From the NCBI GenBank assembly GCA_947169115.1, contig CAMVOK010000002.1, forward strand, positions 1-64,000: DNA of 64,000 nucleotides, written 5' to 3'. This DNA comes from an uncultured Prevotellaceae bacterium. GTDB lineage: Bacteria; Bacteroidota; Bacteroidia; Bacteroidales; Bacteroidaceae. Below, one piece after another: positions 42,328 to 50,268 of this stretch. The translations under genes were made by a program, and so were the position numbers. The notes beneath the pieces are model-generated. The model saw only the letters and a program-made list of their open reading frames with translations. It searched no databases and was not told the origin of the DNA. The number at the start of each line of letters is the position of its first letter. Within the stretch, counting starts at the first letter, position 1.

Positions 42328-43605
42328 TTATTTCTGTGGCCGCTTCTGGTTGTCGTTGCCTTTTTTCCGATTGTTGAACTTTCTGTTCTTCCGGTTCTTG
42401 TCATTAAACTTCTTTCCGCCACGCTTATAGGACTTTTTTGTTTTTGCAGGTTTCCCATATTGGGGAGCCTCGCCCAGTTCTTGAGGTACCGTGTTCTTTG
42501 TTATCTCTTTTTCGAGGAAACGCTCAATGTCGCGGAAGCGGGGTTGGTCTTTCTCGTTGACAAGAGTAATGGCTTGTCCTTCTGCTCCGGCACGAGCCGT
42601 TCTTCCGATTCTGTGTACATAATCCTCTGCGTCGTGGGGGACATCGTAGTTGATGACCAGTTGGATGTCGTCAATGTCAATGCCTCGTGCCACAATGTCG
42701 GTGGCTACAAGCACATTCACTTTTTGACTTTTGAACCGGAACATGACATCGTCGCGCTCATTTTGCAGGAGGTCGCTATGCATAGCCCCGACATTAAACC
42801 CTTCGCGGCTTAGCGTAATGGACAAGTCCTTTACTTTGACCTTGGAACCGGCAAAGATAATCACCCTTTCTGGTTTCTTATGCTTGAACATCGACTTTAT
42901 GATGCCGAGTTTCTGGGCCTCGTAACATATATAGGCACTTTGGTGTATGCCATCGGCTGGTTTTGATACGGCAAGGGATATTTCTACGGGGTTATGCAGG
43001 ATGGTCTTTGCCAGTTCAACAATTTTGTCAGGCATTGTTGCTGAGAACATGATTGTCTGTCTTTCTTTCGGCAAAGCACGCTCAATCTGCATGATGTCCT
43101 CGGAGAAACCCATGTCAAGCATTCTGTCGGCCTCGTCAAGAATAAAGAAAGAAACGTGGGACAAATCGATGTTCCCCAGTGCCATGTGGGTGATGAGTCG
43201 GCCAGGTGTTGCAATGATGATGCTTGCTCCTGTGTTAAAGCCACGGACTTCTTGTTCGTATCTAATGCCATCGTTTCCCCCATACACGGCCACACTGCTA
43301 ATGTCAGGCAGATAATAGGCAAAACCCTGCATGGCTTGGTCGATTTGCTGAGCCAGTTCACGTGTGGGAGCCATGATTATGCAGTTGACGGCATCCCGTG
43401 GATAGTCCCCTTCGTCAAGCAAGGAAAGTATGGGGAGCAGATATGCTGCGGTTTTACCTGTGCCGGTTTGGGCTACTCCGATGAGGTCACGTCCTTCGAG
43501 AATAGGTGGAATGGCATGTTCCTGTATGGGGGTAGTTTCTGTGAAGCGCATGTCGTCGAGCGCATCAAGAACATTATCGGAAAGGTCTAAATCGTAGAAG
43601 TCCAT
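42328..43605 (-). CDS. DEAD-box RNA helicase (RhlE-like)
   Basis: 425 aa. Q motif TPIQEHAIPPIL, Walker A AQTGTGKTAAYLLP, PTRELAQQID, DEAD box FILDEADRMLDMGF, SAT, and C-terminal HRIGRTARAG. A Lys/Arg/Asn-rich tail (KKSYKRGGKKFNDKNRKNRKFNNRKKG) suits RNA binding. Likely role in ribosome assembly or RNA decay. Its stop lies 3 bp from the convergent cyclo-ligase stop. Confidence 0.93.
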   Translation of the reverse strand: MDFYDLDLSDNVLDALDDMRFTETTPIQEHAIPPILEGRDLIGVAQTGTGKTAAYLLPILSLLDEGDYPRDAVNCIIMAPTRELAQQIDQAMQGFAYYLPDISSVAVYGGNDGIRYEQEVRGFNTGASIIIATPGRLITHMALGNIDLSHVSFFILDEADRMLDMGFSEDIMQIERALPKERQTIMFSATMPDKIVELAKTILHNPVEISLAVSKPADGIHQSAYICYEAQKLGIIKSMFKHKKPERVIIFAGSKVKVKDLSITLSREGFNVGAMHSDLLQNERDDVMFRFKSQKVNVLVATDIVARGIDIDDIQLVINYDVPHDAEDYVHRIGRTARAGAEGQAITLVNEKDQPRFRDIERFLEKEITKNTVPQELGEAPQYGKPAKTKKSYKRGGKKFNDKNRKNRKFNNRKKGNDNQKRPQK

Positions 43606-43611
43606 CGGTTA

Positions 43612-43724
43612 GAAATATAAAATGTCAAATATTGAATGTCAAATGTAAAATGTAGCCTGCGGAATGGTAAAAGGTAAATTGTCAAATGGTAAATGGCTCA
43701 ATGCTCAATGTTCAATGTTCAATA
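43612..43724. repeat. Micro-repeat spacer upstream of the helicase gene
   Basis: aaaatgtcaaatattgaatg, gtcaaatggtaaatggctca and caatgttcaatgttcaatat: the same units that appear in coding sequence in the GH105 gene. Confidence 0.7.
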
Positions 43725-44834
43725 TTATTTCGGAGCCTGTTTGTATAAATAGAAGGCAATGCCACTAAATAAGATGTTTGGAAGCCATACCGCAACAATT
43801 GGGGGGACATTGGCATTCGTGGCAAAGCCGGCAGTTACGGCTTGAAAGAACGCATAGGCTACGCTAAGCACCAGTCCCACACCGAGTGAGAATCCCATTC
43901 CGCCTTTTCGTTTCCTACTGGAAAGCGATACGCCAATGACTGTCATGATGAAGGCGGCAAAGGCAGACGCATAGCGTTTATAGTATTCCACCTGGAAAGG
44001 TTTGAGATTGCCCGTTCCGCGTATGCGAGCACGGTCGATGTATTCCAGAAGTTCTTTATTGGTCATGGTCTCCTGGAAGTTTCGGGTAGAAAGGAAATCG
44101 GAGGGCTCCATGACGATAACGGAGTCTATCTGATTGTGATGGGTAATACGTTCCCTTACTCCCCTCATGTCGCGTATGTTTGCATTGTTGATTTTCCAAT
44201 GGAAACGTTCGTTGGACAGGGTGTCGTATGTTATGCTTGAGGCCGTAAGGTGCGAAACCAACTTCTTCTTTTCGAACTTGTCCAACTGAAAGTGGTAGCC
44301 CGTTTTGCTGGGACCGTCGAAGTGCTCAATAAATGCGATGACACCCGTGTCAACCTGCATCTGTACGTTGTCGGCATACGTGGCATTCTTTTTCCTTCTC
44401 AGATATTGGTTCTCGAATTCCAGTCGGGTAACAGAGCCACGGGGGATAACCTCAGAACCCAGATAAAAGGTGATGGCAGCAATGACGGATGCACTAATCA
44501 GATACGGACGTAGAAGTCTGCGTAGGCTGATGCCGGCACTAATCATGGCAATGATTTCGCTGTTCCCTGCCAGTTTGCTGGTGAAGAAAATGACGGAGAT
44601 GAAAACAAACAGCGATGAGAACAGATTGGCGTAATAGGGCATGAAGTTCAGGTAATAATCGAGGATGATTTCGCTCCATGGTGCCCCGTTCTGAGTGAAC
44701 TTGTCAATCTTGTCGTTATAGTCAAATATCACCGCCACACTGATGATGAGCAGTATGGAGAAGAAATAGGTACCTAAGAATTTGCCGATAATATAGGTAT
44801 CAATTCTTTTCAGGAATGGCGGTCTCAGTCTCAT
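43725..44834 (-). CDS. LptF/LptG-family permease
   Basis: 369 aa YjgP/YjgQ-type inner-membrane subunit of the LPS transport ABC system. Six helices expected: three N-terminal (IIGKFLGTYFFSILLIISVAVIF and following) and three C-terminal, around a periplasmic beta-jellyroll. The pattern FIVIGVSLSS appears as FIMTVIGVSLSSRKRKGGMGFSLG. F or G cannot be decided. Last gene of lon-tgt-lptFG, 19 bp after tgt. Confidence 0.9.
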   Translation of the reverse strand: MRLRPPFLKRIDTYIIGKFLGTYFFSILLIISVAVIFDYNDKIDKFTQNGAPWSEIILDYYLNFMPYYANLFSSLFVFISVIFFTSKLAGNSEIIAMISAGISLRRLLRPYLISASVIAAITFYLGSEVIPRGSVTRLEFENQYLRRKKNATYADNVQMQVDTGVIAFIEHFDGPSKTGYHFQLDKFEKKKLVSHLTASSITYDTLSNERFHWKINNANIRDMRGVRERITHHNQIDSVIVMEPSDFLSTRNFQETMTNKELLEYIDRARIRGTGNLKPFQVEYYKRYASAFAAFIMTVIGVSLSSRKRKGGMGFSLGVGLVLSVAYAFFQAVTAGFATNANVPPIVAVWLPNILFSGIAFYLYKQAPK

Positions 44835-44853
44835 GCTTGCATTCTTTTGTTTT

Positions 44854-45984
44854 TCAGAGTCTATTGGTCACACGCCGCATCATGATGGATTTCCAGGCAG
44901 GGAAACTTCCATCGAGAATGTGCTTCCTTGCTTCTCCGACAAGCCATAGGTAGAAGGCGAGGTTGTGTATGCTTGCAATCTCCAGAGCCAACAACTCCTG
45001 AGCCTTAAACAGGTGGTGGAGATAAGCCTTCGTATAGAATGTGTCCACGGATGCCGTACCGTTAGGGTCGATGGGCGTGAAGTCATTTTCCCATTTCTTG
45101 TTTCTTATGTTCATGATGCCTTCGCTGGTAAACAGCATGGCATTGCGTCCGTTTCTTGTGGGCATGACACAGTCAAACATGTCAATGCCACGTTCAATGC
45201 CTTCGAGCAGGTTGGCAGGTGTGCCTACGCCCATCAGGTATCGGGGTTTGTCGGTGGGTAGTATGGCATTGACGACTTCTATCATTTCATACATCACCTC
45301 TGCGGGTTCTCCTACAGCCAGCCCGCCAATGGCGTTTCCATCGGCTTCTTTAGAGGCAATAAATTCAGCGGATTGTGTGCGAAGGTCACGATAGGTGCAT
45401 CCTTGTACGATAGGGAAGAGGCTTTGTTCGTAACCGTATTTGGGTTCGGTCTCGTTGAATCGCTTCAGACAGCGGTCGAGCCATCGGTGGGTGAGTCCCA
45501 GACTTTTCTTGGCATAGTCGTAATCGCTTGTTCCTGGAGGACATTCGTCGAGAGCCATGATGATGTCGGCTCCAATGCTTCGTTCAATGTCCATGACACG
45601 TTCGGGCGAGAAGAAGTGTTTAGAGCCGTCGATATGGCTGGTGAAGTAGCATCCTTCTTCCTTTAACTTGCGAATGCCAGTCAGTGAGAACACCTGAAAA
45701 CCTCCGCTGTCCGTCAGGATGGGTCTGTCCCATCCGATAAACCGGTGCAGACCGCCTGCCTGTTCCAGAATGTCTGTGCCGGGGCGCAGGTACAGGTGAT
45801 ACGTATTTCCAAGAATAATCTGGGCTTTTACTTCTTCCTTCAAATCGCGTTGCAAAACTCCTTTCACACTACCAACAGTTCCCACGGGCATGAAGATGGG
45901 GGTTTCAATCTGCCCATGGGCTGTGGTGAGAAGGCCAGCGCGTGCGCTTGTCTTATCGTCTGTATGTATGAGTTGAAAATGCAT
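44854..45984 (-). CDS. tgt: tRNA-guanine transglycosylase, lacking the usual zinc cysteines
   Basis: Inserts preQ1 at G34 of tRNAs with GUN anticodons. 376 aa with IFMPVGTVGSVKGV, LTDSGGFQVFSL (active-site Asp region), NAIGGLAVGEP and FDCVMPTRNGRNAML. The zinc motif normally written CxCxxC near residue 310 reads GTASVDTFYTKAYLHHL, so all three Cys are replaced, while the His of IASIHNLAFY remains. This variant is probably general in Bacteroidales. Lies 30 bp after lon. Confidence 0.94.
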   Translation of the reverse strand: MHFQLIHTDDKTSARAGLLTTAHGQIETPIFMPVGTVGSVKGVLQRDLKEEVKAQIILGNTYHLYLRPGTDILEQAGGLHRFIGWDRPILTDSGGFQVFSLTGIRKLKEEGCYFTSHIDGSKHFFSPERVMDIERSIGADIIMALDECPPGTSDYDYAKKSLGLTHRWLDRCLKRFNETEPKYGYEQSLFPIVQGCTYRDLRTQSAEFIASKEADGNAIGGLAVGEPAEVMYEMIEVVNAILPTDKPRYLMGVGTPANLLEGIERGIDMFDCVMPTRNGRNAMLFTSEGIMNIRNKKWENDFTPIDPNGTASVDTFYTKAYLHHLFKAQELLALEIASIHNLAFYLWLVGEARKHILDGSFPAWKSIMMRRVTNRL

Positions 45985-46014
45985 ATAAATCGAAATTCGT
46001 AGTTCGTGCCGTCA

Positions 46015-48477
46015 CTAATCTTTCTTTTCCTCTGGAACGTTGAGGTTGATGGCATCCTTTACTTTTTCCTCTAACAGGGCATAGTTGAAGACATCCTGAA
46101 CCGTATCGACATAGTGGAACGTTACTCCTTTGAGGTACATTTCGGGAATGTCCTCAATGTCCTTTCGGTTGTCTTTGCAAATGATGATTTCACGTATGCC
46201 GGCGCGTTTGGCAGCCAGAATCTTTTCTTTGATGCCGCCCACGGGTAGCACCTTGCCGCGAAGGGTTATCTCGCCCGTCATCGCCAAGTAGGGGCGAACC
46301 TTCCGTTGTGTGAGGGCGGATGCGATAGAGGTGGCCATGGTAATACCTGCCGATGGACCGTCTTTGGGAGTAGCGCCTTCTGGAACATGCAGGTGGATAT
46401 TCCAATGTTCAAATACACGGGTATCAATGCCCAGTTGGTCGGCATGTGCCCTGATGTATTCCAGAGCCAGCATGGCACTTTCCTTCATCACGTCACCCAG
46501 GTTTCCTGTTATGGTCATCTTTCCTCCCTGGCCTCGGCTTAGACTGGTTTCGATGAACAGAATCTCGCCGCCCACGCTTGTCCATGCCAGTCCGGTTACA
46601 ACGCCGGCATTGTCATTCCCTTGATAGGAATCGCGATTGTAGGGCTCCTTGCCCAGCAAACGCTTTGCTGCTTCGATGTCTATGTTCAGCTCATTATAAT
46701 CCTCGTTGCGGGCAATGTTGAGGGCAATCTTGCGGAATATCTTATTTAATTGTTTTTCCAGATTTCTGACTCCGCTTTCTCGTGTGTAGTGCTCTATGAC
46801 ATATTCAATGGCAGCCTTCGACATTTTTATGTCTTTGCGCTTGGCCAGTCCGTTTGAGTCTTTGGCTTTTCGGATGAGATGCTTTCTTGCGATTTCTATC
46901 TTCTCCTCAGTGCAATAACCTGTTAACTCGATAAGTTCCATACGGTCGAGCAGTGGACGTGGAATCTGACTAATGTCATTGGCCGTCCCAATGAACATTA
47001 CCTTTGAAAGGTCGTAGTCCATGTCGAGGAAGTTGTCGTGGAAAGTAGCGTTCTGTTCCGGGTCGAGTACCTCAAGCAGAGCAGACGAGGGGTCGCCGTG
47101 AACGGTGGTTCCTCCTATCTTGTCTATTTCGTCGAGGATGAATACGGGATTGTTGCTTCCGGCCTTGATAATGTTCTTTAGGATGCGTCCGGGCATGGCA
47201 CCTATGTATGTCCTACGATGTCCTCTGATTTCTGCTTCGTCGTGCAGTCCACCCAAGGAGGCTCTGACATATTTACGTTTCAGTGCCGAGGCAATGCTAC
47301 GTCCCAGTGATGTCTTACCCACTCCGGGAGGGCCATATAGGCAGATAATGGGCGATTTCATGTCGCCGCGTAGCTTCAGTATGGCCAGGTGTTCCAATAT
47401 ACGTTCCTTTACTTCCTCCATGCCATAGTGGTCGTGGTTGAGCACGCGTTCTGCATTACCAATGTTCAGATTGTCCTCGGTGTATTCCTCCCAGGGCAAC
47501 TCCAGTATGGTTTGTAGGTGGTTGAGTTCTACGTTGTAGTCAGGGCTCTGTGGATTGATGCGTTCCAGTTTGCTCAGTCCGTTTAGGAAGGCTTCCTTGG
47601 CGTATGCGGGCATTTGTTTGGCCTCCAGTCGTGCACGCAACTGTTCGGCATCCTTTGTCGGAGTAGAGCCGCCCAGTTCGTCCTGTATGTTCTTCATCTC
47701 CTGTTGCAGGAACCATTCGCGTTGTTGGCGATTCATCTCTACCTGAGTCTGCTGAAGAATGCGGTTCTTCATGTCAACCAGGTTTTGCAGACTGTTGATT
47801 TCCTGTATCAGTTTTGCGGTTCTTTCCTTCACGATGGCCATTCGAAGCATTTCCTGCTTTTGTTCCTCGTCTATGGGAAGACTCGTGCAGAGGAAGTTAA
47901 CCATGAAAATCTCATTGGAGATGTTCAGTACGGCAAACTTGGCCTCGTTGGGCATGTCCTCGTTGGTTTCAATATAGTGGATGGCTCGTTTCCGACTGGT
48001 GTCAGCCAATACGTGGAACTCCAAATCCTGTGGGTTGGGGTAGAAGTCCTTCAACTGTTCTACGTGTGCTTTCAGGTAGGGACGTTGCTGCACGCTGTCG
48101 TGTATCATGATGCGGCTTGCCCCTTGCAGTATGGCCGTGGCCTGTCCGTCGGGCAGTTCAAGTAATTTTACCACACGGGCTGCAATGCCAATCTCATGCA
48201 GATCAGCTACGGTAGGATTCTCTGTATTGACATTCTTTTGGCAGAACGCCCCTATGAACTCTCCTGTTTCATAGGCTCGGGTAACCAGTTGCATGGAACT
48301 CTTCCGTACTATGCGGACAGGCGACATTACGCAAGGGAATAATGTCAGTGCTCGCAAGGGTAGTATGGGAAGGACTTCGGGCAAGGGTTGTTCTGTTATT
48401 TGCCGTATGTCACCCTCAAAGTCTGCGATGAAAGAAAAGGGATTTTGTATGCTGTCTTCATTCATATTCCTATACAT
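46015..48477 (-). CDS. lon: ATP-dependent protease Lon
   Basis: An AAA+ serine protease, 820 aa. N-terminal substrate domain ([19 protein letters not shown]), coiled coil, Walker [27 protein letters not shown], and the protease domain with [11 protein letters not shown] (catalytic Ser, about residue 700) and [17 protein letters not shown] (catalytic Lys nearby). Two possible starts, 48477 and 48465 ([10 protein letters not shown]); the promoter (TATCTTTG on the minus strand, 48495-48502) allows both. Heads the lon-tgt-lptFG run. Confidence 0.96.
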   Translation of the reverse strand: MYRNMNEDSIQNPFSFIADFEGDIRQITEQPLPEVLPILPLRALTLFPCVMSPVRIVRKSSMQLVTRAYETGEFIGAFCQKNVNTENPTVADLHEIGIAARVVKLLELPDGQATAILQGASRIMIHDSVQQRPYLKAHVEQLKDFYPNPQDLEFHVLADTSRKRAIHYIETNEDMPNEAKFAVLNISNEIFMVNFLCTSLPIDEEQKQEMLRMAIVKERTAKLIQEINSLQNLVDMKNRILQQTQVEMNRQQREWFLQQEMKNIQDELGGSTPTKDAEQLRARLEAKQMPAYAKEAFLNGLSKLERINPQSPDYNVELNHLQTILELPWEEYTEDNLNIGNAERVLNHDHYGMEEVKERILEHLAILKLRGDMKSPIICLYGPPGVGKTSLGRSIASALKRKYVRASLGGLHDEAEIRGHRRTYIGAMPGRILKNIIKAGSNNPVFILDEIDKIGGTTVHGDPSSALLEVLDPEQNATFHDNFLDMDYDLSKVMFIGTANDISQIPRPLLDRMELIELTGYCTEEKIEIARKHLIRKAKDSNGLAKRKDIKMSKAAIEYVIEHYTRESGVRNLEKQLNKIFRKIALNIARNEDYNELNIDIEAAKRLLGKEPYNRDSYQGNDNAGVVTGLAWTSVGGEILFIETSLSRGQGGKMTITGNLGDVMKESAMLALEYIRAHADQLGIDTRVFEHWNIHLHVPEGATPKDGPSAGITMATSIASALTQRKVRPYLAMTGEITLRGKVLPVGGIKEKILAAKRAGIREIIICKDNRKDIEDIPEMYLKGVTFHYVDTVQDVFNYALLEEKVKDAINLNVPEEKKD

Positions 48478-48494
48478 TATATAAATAAGGCGTG

Positions 48495-48502
48495 CAAAGA
48501 TA
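48495..48502 (-). promoter_or_regulatory. -7 box of the lon operon promoter
   Basis: Minus strand TATCTTTG, 18 bp before the first lon ATG. Confidence 0.55.
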
Positions 48503-48607
48503 CGACAATAAATTAAGAATTAAAAATTCTTGCTCCATTTTGTTGTGCAATCGTGGCTATGCATCCTGTTAAAAATTTAAAAATTGAATTGGTATGGGTA
48601 TTTTTGC

Positions 48608-48615
48608 TATCTTTG
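48608..48615 (+). promoter_or_regulatory. -7 box of the radical SAM gene promoter
   Basis: TATCTTTG 9 bp before the ATG at 48624. It falls inside the tracked ORF extension and therefore moves the start downstream. Confidence 0.55.
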
Positions 48616-48623
48616 CGACTGCT

Positions 48624-49526
48624 ATGATGCAATATCGTGAATATGGTCAATGGCTCAGGGAGCAACTGGGCGTGAAGGCGCAGAAGATATCGCTGGACGC
48701 TGGTTTCTCCTGTCCGAATCGTGACGGTCGTCTGGGGCATAATGGTTGCACGTTTTGCAGCAATCCTACGTTCAGTCCGGCTTACTGCCGTACGATGCCG
48801 ACTCTCGAGGCTCAATTGGAAGCAGGGAAAAGTTTTTTTGCCCGTAAATATCCCGACATGAAATACCTGGCCTATTTCCAGGCATATACGAATACTTATG
48901 GAGATACGGAGCGATGCATTTCCCTTTACGAAAGGGCGTTGAAAGTTCCAGATATTGTGGGATTGGTAGTAGCCACGCGACCAGATTGCATGTCAGCGGA
49001 TTTGTTGGATTATTTCGCCGAACTAAACCGTCGTACCTTTTTGGTGATAGAATACGGGATAGAAAGTGCCAACGACGATACGCTCCGACACATCAATCGT
49101 GGTCATACCTTTGCCGATGCTGAGCGAGCTGTCAGAATGACGGAAGAACGTGGAATCCGGGTTGGTGCTCATCTGATTCTGGGTTTGCCAGGTGAGGGAC
49201 ACGAAGAGTTGATGCGTCAGGCTCGTCTCATCGGTCAGTTGCCGTTGACGATTGTTAAACTACATCAGTTGCAGATTATACGTGGCACCCAGATGGAAAA
49301 AGAATGGCAGGAGCACCCTTGGCTCCTGCCCTCTGTAGAAGAATATATCGAATGGGTTCTCGATTACATCTCTCTGTTACCCCCTTCGTTTGTCTTTGAG
49401 CGTTTTGTCAGCAGTGTTCCCGATGATGTCCTCGTTGCACCTCGATGGGGACTGAAGAATCATGAGTTCTCCGATTTGCTGCGTAGCCACATCAACGACC
49501 GCTCGTTCCGTCGGCGCGTACGATGA
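48624..49526 (+). CDS. TIGR01212/YhcC-family radical SAM protein
   Basis: 300 aa. SAM-radical iron-sulfur motif FSCPNRDGRLGHNGCTFC near residue 30, then FQAYTNTYGD, LVVATRPDCM, EYGIESANDDTLRHINRGHTFADAERAV and HLILGLPGEGHEE. Substrate unknown. The ATG at 48624 (or the next codon) follows the promoter at 48608-48615. The 3' end overlaps the convergent coiled-coil gene by 35 bp. Confidence 0.88.
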   Translation: MMQYREYGQWLREQLGVKAQKISLDAGFSCPNRDGRLGHNGCTFCSNPTFSPAYCRTMPTLEAQLEAGKSFFARKYPDMKYLAYFQAYTNTYGDTERCISLYERALKVPDIVGLVVATRPDCMSADLLDYFAELNRRTFLVIEYGIESANDDTLRHINRGHTFADAERAVRMTEERGIRVGAHLILGLPGEGHEELMRQARLIGQLPLTIVKLHQLQIIRGTQMEKEWQEHPWLLPSVEEYIEWVLDYISLLPPSFVFERFVSSVPDDVLVAPRWGLKNHEFSDLLRSHINDRSFRRRVR

Positions 49527-50160
49527 TGCTTTTTGCGATGTTGTGTTTTACGGCTTCCTTCTTTTCTTCAGCCATCTTAATGGCGTTGGCATTCACGCTC
49601 GAGTCGTTGGATATGTGTCCAACATTTTCTTTGGCTCTTTCCACTTCGTCTTTGGCCGCATTTACAGCATCCTGAGCCTTAACCACGTTTTGTTTCTCAG
49701 CTTCAACTTTCTGCTGGGCCTGTGCCACTTTCTGTTCGGCAGCGTTTACTTTCTGCTGGGCGGCCGAAACTTTCTTTTGAGCGGCAACTACCTTCTGTTC
49801 AGCTTTTGTTACAGCAGATTGTGCTTTGTCCTTCTGTTGCTGAAGTTTGGCAACCTGTTTCTTCGCCTGTTCTATTTCCTTGTCGGCAGCAGCCTCGCTC
49901 TTTACGCCCTGCTTGGCAACTTTCAGGTTGCTTTGAGCCACTTTCAGGTCTTCTTGCTTGTTCTTGAGCAATTTCTTCAGGTCGTCGTTTTTCTTGTCAA
50001 TCTTCAGGTCACCCTTTGTCTTGGTGATTTCTTGTTTCAAGCTTTCAATCTCCTTGGTAAACTGGTTTACCCATTCTTGGCTGGTCTTGGTTGACTGTGC
50101 CATGGTATTCATGCTCAAGCAGAGCAGCAATGTTCCTAAAACAAATCTAATACTTCTCAT
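49492..50160 (-). CDS. Secreted coiled-coil protein of unknown function
   Basis: 222 aa. Signal peptide MRSIRFVLGTLLLCLSMNTMAQ, then an almost continuous Ala/Gln/Lys coiled coil with ~7-residue repeats such as AAQKKVSAAQQKVNAAEQKVAQAQQKVEA. A short C-terminal part follows. Probably a periplasmic or envelope structural protein; no family name recognised. The start at 50160 is chosen because the signal peptide begins there and the promoter TAACTTTG (50199-50206) overlaps the tracked extension. Confidence 0.8.
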   Translation of the reverse strand: MRSIRFVLGTLLLCLSMNTMAQSTKTSQEWVNQFTKEIESLKQEITKTKGDLKIDKKNDDLKKLLKNKQEDLKVAQSNLKVAKQGVKSEAAADKEIEQAKKQVAKLQQQKDKAQSAVTKAEQKVVAAQKKVSAAQQKVNAAEQKVAQAQQKVEAEKQNVVKAQDAVNAAKDEVERAKENVGHISNDSSVNANAIKMAEEKKEAVKHNIAKSIIVRADGTSGR

Positions 50161-50198
50161 AGTTGTGATAAAATGTTTGTAATTAATAATTTTCATGA

Positions 50199-50206
50199 CA
50201 AAGTTA
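50199..50206 (-). promoter_or_regulatory. -7 box of the coiled-coil gene promoter
   Basis: Minus strand TAACTTTG, 38 bp before the chosen ATG. Confidence 0.45.
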
Positions 50207-50216
50207 CATAAAACTT

Positions 50217-50247
50217 TTTGAATAACGCAAATGTTTCGCTATCTTTG
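50217..50247 (+). promoter_or_regulatory. GH105-DUF4861 gene promoter
   Basis: TTTG (50217-50220), 19 nt, TATCTTTG (50240-50247), 21 bp before the ATG at 50269. Confidence 0.7.
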
Positions 50248-50268
50248 CCGTTGATAAAATATAAAACC

